From Linanthus parryae (Eukaryota; Streptophyta; Magnoliopsida; Ericales; Polemoniaceae): DNA of 64,000 bases. A program made the translations under genes and the position numbers. The notes under the pieces were generated by a model. The model did not search any database. It was given only the letters and a program-made list of their open reading frames with translations, and had not been told where the DNA came from. This document shows positions 58,332 to 64,000 of this stretch, piece by piece (within the stretch, counting starts at the first letter, position 1; the number at the start of each line of letters is the position of its first letter). Location of the stretch: positions 29,501,001-29,565,000 of the forward strand of contig JALGPY010000001.1 in assembly GCA_023055425.1 (NCBI GenBank), written 5' to 3'.

Positions 58332-59040
58332 CTACATCTGTTTCTTCTCTTTCAGCTTACTTCACTTTTTGACACTATTCACTGAGTCACTTTGATCCGG
58401 TGATTTGGTTAGCAAAACAATACAAAAATTTGATAATTTTTGCATAATCTTGTAGACTAAGGGTGAGTTTGGGAATGCTTCTGCTGCCAGCACAACTGCT
58501 TTCCGACAGCAGAAGCAGTTTTAGTGTGTTTGGTAAAAATAAAATTTCTGCTTTTCCGGACAGTTTCTGCTGTCCCACAGCAGTTTTCAGGAAGCAAGGG
58601 GGGAGATGCTTTTCCAGAAAGTGCTTTTGATTAATTTATCTATAACCGATTTTGACCTTACAATTTTTTAAAATATCAATAGTTATCTTTCCGGAAATGA
58701 CACGTGTCATATATTTTTGTAATTTTACCCTCTCACAGTAACTTCACAGTTGATTTTACCAAACATAAAATTTCTATATCAATATTTCACAGCAGCTTTT
58801 ACGTAATATTTACCAAACAACATTTTATCAAGAACTCACAGCAGCTTTCTAATGTGTTTTCACACAGCTACTTTCTACCACCGCTACAACATTCCCAAAC
58901 TAGCCCTAGACTTTACTCTACAATACTATGAAAAAATTGTCAAACAATTACATCGTTTTGCTATCCAAATAATCGAGTCAAAGTGACCCAGTTACGGGTA
59001 AAAACGTCAACCTCCATTGAAAGAGAAGAAACAAAGGTAG
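58332..59040. mobile_element. Stowaway-like MITE, copy 2, split by another MITE
   Basis: The left tip CTACATCTGTTTCTTCTCTTTC and the right tip (reverse complement CTACCTTTGTTTCTTCTCTTTC) are near-perfect inverted repeats. TA flanks both sides (58330-58331 and 59041-59042), as expected for Tc1/Mariner-related Stowaway elements. Removing the nested insertion leaves about 255 bp, close to copy 1. Confidence 0.8.
58461..58906. mobile_element. hAT-like MITE nested in the Stowaway-like MITE
   Basis: 446 bp with inverted tips GGGTGAGTTTGGGAATG and, from the right, GGGCTAGTTTGGGAATG. The flanks TAGACTAA (58453-58460) and TAGACTTT (58907-58914) share six of eight bases, so an 8-bp duplication of hAT type is plausible. 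No ORF. The superfamily assignment is tentative. Confidence 0.65.
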
Positions 59041-59238
59041 TAGATGACTCCTCGACAAAAAAATATGAGAAGTGCTAGGAGAACCGAAACTCCGAAAGGT
59101 TTTCCCGACCATCTGCCGAAAATTACACCTCATGCCTACGTGGCAAAGAGCTAGTAAATGCGTAACTTTTGTGATGAATAAAAAATTAAGCGCCTGAGTG
59201 GGGCCAACCTCCTTTATAGCGAGGTTTTCTAATTAACA

Positions 59239-61044
59239 TGGAACAAACTCACAGATAGGCTGGGAAGTAAACTGAAAGGATGGAAGGAGCGTAATCTCTC
59301 AGTGGCAGGAAAAGAGGTTATGATCAAAGCAGTAGCACAAGCTCTTCCTACTTATGCAATGACCTGTTTTAGATTGCCGGAAGGGGTTTGCAACAAGATG
59401 GAGATGATGATAAGAAGGTTCTGGTGGAGCAAATCTACAAAGGATAGAGGAATAAACTGGATAGCTTGGGACAAAATTCAACAAAGCAAGGGTAAAGGAG
59501 GTCTCCAGTTCAAGGATTTGAAGAAATGTAACCTTGCTATGCTAGCAAAACAGGGGTGGAGAATCATGAAGAATGGCGACAATCTCTGCAACCGAGTCTT
59601 AAAAGCCAAATACTTCCCAAATGATGATTTTATGGATGCCAAACTTGGCCATTCTCCTTCGTTTGCGTGGAGGGGGATTATTGCAGGCAAAGAAATTTTA
59701 CGGAAAGGGTTGCGGTGGAAGATAGGTAACGGTCGCGACATCGAAATCACGGATCAATGGCTGCCCAATACGAACAATGGTCGAATAATTACTGTTCTTC
59801 CCCCTGACACCAACCTAAAGGTGAGTGATCTTATAGCGAATGATGAAAACACGTGGGATGATGAAAAGCTTCAATCCCACCTATGAGAAGTAGACATCGT
59901 AGCTATAAAGAAGATCAGGCTTCCATCCAACAGTAGTCAAGATAAGCGCATTTGGAGTTTAGAGGAAAATGGTCAGTACTTAGTGAGGACGGGATATCAG
60001 TTAGCCACGGATGTTGTGGCAGAGGTCGCGAAGATTGAAGAATCCTCTGCACGGACGAAGACTTATACAAGATTGTTGGAGATTAACGTAGCTAAGAAAG
60101 TCAGCCACTTAGTGTGGAGGTTCTTGAAGAATGCTTTACCTACTGGCAGTGGTTTGAGAAGGCGGGGAATTATGCTCGATACTATATGCCCAGTTTGCAA
60201 TAAAGAAGAAGAGACACTAAAGCATATCATGATTAAATGTCCAAAATCAAGGAAGTTATGGGGAGAAGTGCTTGGTCCAGATTTTCTGTCAAATACCGAA
60301 GGAGAGTTCATCACGTGGCTGGCAGATCATATACAATCTCGGAAAGAGGCGGAGCTTCAGGTTATTTTCACGACGTTTTACTCTATATGGTTTGCCAGAA
60401 ACGACAAGAAATTCAATAATGTGGAACTCCATACAAGTTTTGCAGCAGAAAGTATATGGGAGCGAGTCAAAGAAAGAGGGAATTATGGTCACAGGAAAAA
60501 CTCTAATGTGCAGATGAAGTATCGACGGAGCAAGCCGAGGGATCATTGGGTAAAGATAAATTTTGATGGCGCTTGGAATGGGAACACAGAGGAGGCTCAG
60601 GCGGGTGCAGTGGCTCGAGATGCGAATGGAAAGTTGATCATGGCAGCTTCGAGGTCCCTGGGATGTTGTCACTCGGCGAAGAATGCTAAAGCACAAGCAG
60701 CCCTTTTAGGTGCTGAGTTAGCTTGCAGAATAGGGATTAATCATATCCATTTTGAGGGCGATTCAAAGACAATCATCGATGAAATTATCAGAAGGCGAAA
60801 TGGGTTTACTCCTCAAGATATCTCGGAAACACAGGAGGTTATTGAAGAGTTTCTTGTTATCGCTACTTCGGTAGAGAATTGGACTATCTCCTATGCTCGA
60901 AGAGAATGCAACATGGTGGCTCATACCATTGCTCAAAATCAGACGAAGGAGACCTTGCTGTACAATGAATGGAGGGATGACCCCCCTAGCTGGTTACTTT
61001 CAAGTTTACAAGAAGATGTAATCTTTGGTTCTGAGTCCCTTTGA
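59239..61044 (+). pseudogene. LINE ORF2, C-terminal part (RT tail, zinc knuckle, RNase H)
   Basis: The frame enters at WNKLTDRLGSKLKGW and continues in one phase to the TGA at 61042-61044, with a single internal stop (TGA 59884-59886). It carries the plant L1 downstream region (IRRFWWSKS, GGLQFKDLKKCNLAML), the zinc-binding stretch CPVCNKEEETLKHIMIKC near 60187 and an RNase H domain from WVKINFDGAWNG to AHTIAQN. The polymerase core is lost with the truncation. Confidence 0.92.
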
Positions 61045-61087
61045 GGCTTCTAATACAAATTTGATTCTCAAAAAAAAAAAAAAAAAA
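59239..61087 (+). mobile_element. L1-type LINE, 5'-truncated, with poly(A) tail
   Basis: Only the 3' part of ORF2, a short 3' tail and an 18-A run (61070-61087) remain. The 5' truncation plus A-tail is the usual result of target-primed reverse transcription. I did not find a convincing target duplication. 59041-59238 just upstream shows nothing identifiable. Confidence 0.9.
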
Positions 61088-62003
61088 TACAAAATTGTCA
61101 TTTAGAGAGGGAAGGGGGAATTGACAAAGTTCTTCTTTTGCTCTAAACGTTTCTAGCGACAGCTCTATCCCTCACTTTTGAACCCCAGCCTCTAAAATGT
61201 ACCGGTAATTGTTTATATTATTTAATAGTGCTTCAATTTACTAACTTACAATGACTTGACATTTTTAGTCACGAAATAGATAATTATCTGTTTTATTAAT
61301 TTAATAATCAACTAATTTAGTTTTAATGTTATCAAAACTGTTTTGTTCAAAAAAAGAAATCCATAAAAAAAAAATCATGCACTTCAATTTTTAGTAGAAT
61401 ATAAGTATCTTTTAATGCAAACAATGAACAACTTTTGTCGCTTTGTGTTGCTTTTTGTAAAGTCATGAAATTTTAAACCAGGTTCCATGACATCTGTGTT
61501 ACTTCTCGTAAACTCACGAAAATTTAACCAGGTTAATGTACCCATTATTACTCTAGAAATGATCAATTTGAGAAGAAACTTGTAATATATGTTTTATGAT
61601 ATCTTAAAACTAAAGGATACTCTTCTTCACAACTTCTTTCTGCAATTCCTAAAAGTGTGCTCTCCTCTGAGCCTCTTCTGCTCTCCCATGAGCATCAACA
61701 ACAGCTCCTTGAGCCCATCAATCTCTCAATCATAACCCTCTACCCTAATTCATTTGTCAACGCCTATCTCTCTCCCCAATCACCCTTCATCTCTCTCTTT
61801 CTATTTTAGACTTCATCATTTGCATGTCTAGTTTCGTGTGTTATGCAAATCTTTTATATTGATTCAGTAGGTTTTCTCAATATCAATTGCTTGATCTCTT
61901 TGTGTTGCAGGTTCAATCCATTAGTATACTCAGCTTCTTTCACTCATTTCTGCCTCTCATAAGCTTCTTCTCTTACTCCTTCTTGCTGATCTCTTTGTCT
62001 TCC
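61088..62003 (+). other. Spacer and probable 5' UTR of the second LINE
   Basis: 61088-61600 is AT-rich. Within it, an imperfect direct repeat of about 50 bp (61438-61545) shares TTTAA(A)CCAGGTT. 61620-62003 is pyrimidine-rich and probably the 5' untranslated region of the ORF that follows. Confidence 0.45.
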
Positions 62004-63912
62004 ATGTCAAACCCTTACTGCATGGATTTCAATAGCTTCTCTTCTAACGATTCCAGAGAGGAAAGACTAGATGAAAGGGGATCAGTTCTTGCTCTTGACC
62101 CTGTTAAAGCTTATGCTTCCAGAGAGCTCACAAAGAACACCATGATAGCCAAGTTCATAGGGTCCAAAACCCTCTCTCCTGCAATCATGCAAGCTGAAAT
62201 CACAAAGAATTGGAAAACGTTTGGAAATATTCTGGTGGAAAGAAAGGGGCTTTCAAAGAAAGATGTTAGATTTTTGTTTCACTTTCAAAATCAGAAAGAC
62301 AAGGACTTTTTTCTTAATGAATCTGTGGTCACTTTTCATGGTTTAAGTCTTGTTTTCAAAGAGAGAATGCCTAATGAAGCTCTCATGGAGGTTGATTTCT
62401 CACATGCAGACCTTTGGTTTCAAGTTCCTAACTGCCCTCTTGAGGGATTCCATTTTGATCATGCAAATGATTTGGGTGTCCTTGTTGAAAATCTGTTAGT
62501 GATTGATTGGTCATATGAAATGGTTAGAAACTGGTATGGTTTGAGAATCAAAGTAAGGATCAATTTGGATGAAGCTTTGGTTTCAGGTACATATGTGAAG
62601 TTGGCTAATGAGCCCCTCAAATGGGTTTACTTCAGTTATGAAAGAGTGTTTAAAGTCTGTTATCGTTGTGGTATAGTTGGACATTTAAACAAGGATTGTA
62701 AATCTAACCTGGTTGAAGTTTTGGAAAGGCTGGAATTGAGGTATCTCCAATCCCACTTCCTCTCAAGCCTGCCATTCTATGTGAACCCAAACAGACCCCT
62801 CTTCACTAACCTACTCAAAGCTCACTCCAAAAATGGCCCCTTCCGCACAATGAAATTTGACACCAGTGTCACCCCAGTCTATGATTTCACCCTGCCCCCC
62901 CCTCTCTCAAGAACACACTCAAGAAGCTCCTCACAATTTAGTTTTCTCTGTTGACAGTAGATCCTCATCCCCTGATGAAACATTCTACACACCATGCTCA
63001 CAAACCCAATGTGAAGAATTCAATCAAACTCCCCCAATCTTGCCTGACCCGGAATTTATAGGCAACACCTCCACCAAACCTGCATGCACCACATTTAATA
63101 CCCCTCATCAATTCACTTGGCCGGATCACATCCCAGCAGTTACTCACCCATCCCCCTTTTCAATTCATCTGAATCAGTTCAATGAATGCACTACTACCAC
63201 CGAATCGTTTGCTCTTCCCATTAACTCAACGCCCCTCCCAATGCATGTTCAACCTTCAAGTTTCCAATGTACCTCAGTAACTGCAAACGCTCTCCCTGAC
63301 GATTACATTCCCCAGGAGTTGGTTCAACTGCCTCCCATCATTACTACAAAAGGAAAAGAACCGACAGTTACAGATGTTTTGCCCACCACTTTTCCACCCT
63401 CCTTAGCCTCCTTCGCCTCAACCACTCGCCATCAAAGTTTTCACAGTCCCAACACCATGCGTACCCTCCCCACCACATATAAAATGCTTCGAAACTCTGG
63501 ATTTGTCAAGAAAGCCCCTGATTTTACCCCGTCCGTCACCACAGAGACTGAGTTTGATCCCTCTCAGAGGAAAAGAGAAATTGCAGATCTAGATAAAGCT
63601 ATTGCTGAGAAAGACAAGATGGCGCCAAGGAAGCAAAGAGCCAGAGAAAAAAAATCCAAAGATGGGATGGGCATAAAGATCAAAAAATGAGAAGGGTCCT
63701 CAGTTCATGTGAAGAAGAAAGCAGTTCTCTCAAAAAAGGCCAAGGAAGTCAAAGTGCAGAAGCCAAACAAGAAGAGAGACACCAGTTCCTCACAGATGAG
63801 TTCTCCATTCAGTTCGATCAAGGGTAAGAGGCCAAGAACAAAAACTAGCAAAGCCATGCAGAAAGGTAACCCTTTGTTTTTTGTTTTTAAACCCTTCTCC
63901 CATTTTTTCTAA
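62004..63912 (+). pseudogene. LINE ORF1-type protein: DUF4283 and CCHC zinc knuckle, frameshifted
   Basis: I chose ATG 62004 (MSNPYCMDF) over the upstream Met because homology-like sequence starts there. Residues about 35-185 fit the DUF4283 domain of plant L1 ORF1 (AEITKNWKTFGNILVERK). A zinc knuckle CYRCGIVGHLNKDC lies near 62660-62700. At 62895-62902 a run of eight C shifts the frame; the protein continues in the next frame as a Pro/Ser/Thr-rich tail and then a basic tail, with another stop at 63688. The frame ends at 63912. A host gene of the DUF4283 family is the alternative. Confidence 0.75.
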
Positions 63913-64000
63913 ACTTTAAGTTCAAAAAACGACTCAGAGATGAAACCTTGCCGCCTGATTTTATCCCTCCTAGCAAATCTTTCAAGAACTCAATGGGGTT
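63913..64000 (+). other. Right edge of the window
   Basis: One frame is open from about 63923 and reads KKRLRDETLPPDFIPPSKS, which could be a continuation of the preceding protein after an intron or frameshift. No acceptor gave a clean join. Confidence 0.3.

Overview
The window reads as nuclear DNA of a flowering plant, most likely a eudicot. It contains one host gene end, the 3' end of a patatin-like acyl hydrolase at the left edge. Nearly everything else is transposable elements, often nested in one another. I see no rRNA, tRNA, organelle or bacterial genes, no CRISPR array and no operons. Protein-coding stretches are mostly retroelement or transposase reading frames carrying stops and frameshifts.

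Layout. 1-377: last two exons of the patatin-like gene. 678-816: a 63-bp tandem repeat. 1212-4333: a long Ty3/gypsy-type LTR followed by an initiator-Met primer-binding site. 4489-14449: two diverged SIRE-like Ty1/copia 3' ends lying head to head; the LTR of the left one is split by a complete MULE/FAR1-type element (5349-9523) with a 9-bp target duplication. 14450-15329 and 31360-33015: the two sides of an older LTR-element sequence ('X'). 15330-30070: a young Tat-lineage Ty3/gypsy element with LTRs, gag-protease, pol with a second (archaeal-type) RNase H, a 54-bp tandem array and, on the opposite strand, a five-exon gene with a plant mobile domain. 30071-31359: a near-identical second copy of X-left plus the Tat 5' LTR, joined to a truncated Tat 3' LTR at a 3-bp microhomology.

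33016-42504: a non-autonomous Athila-like element on the minus strand (gag-protease only, TSD TAGCC). 43431-50397: a decayed Ty1/copia element with a 3' LTR; its RNase H region is split by a solo LTR related to the Athila-like LTRs (47057-48699, TSD GGGGC). 50438-53695: further copia LTR and gag pieces, ending in a minus-strand solo LTR. 53772-57489: a PIF/Harbinger element with both of its genes and a TTA duplication. 57630-59040: Stowaway-like MITEs, one split by a hAT-like MITE. 59239-61087: a 5'-truncated L1-type LINE with a poly(A) tail. 62004 to the end: ORF1 of a second LINE.

How it fits together: nested insertions, target duplications and reading frames that resume across insertions give a relative order of events. 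The most notable item is the antisense gene in the Tat element. Its five inferred exons sum to exactly 1,324 codons with GT-AG introns and consistent phases, and a single stop interrupts it. All exon, LTR and TSD boundaries were read by eye and no database search was run.
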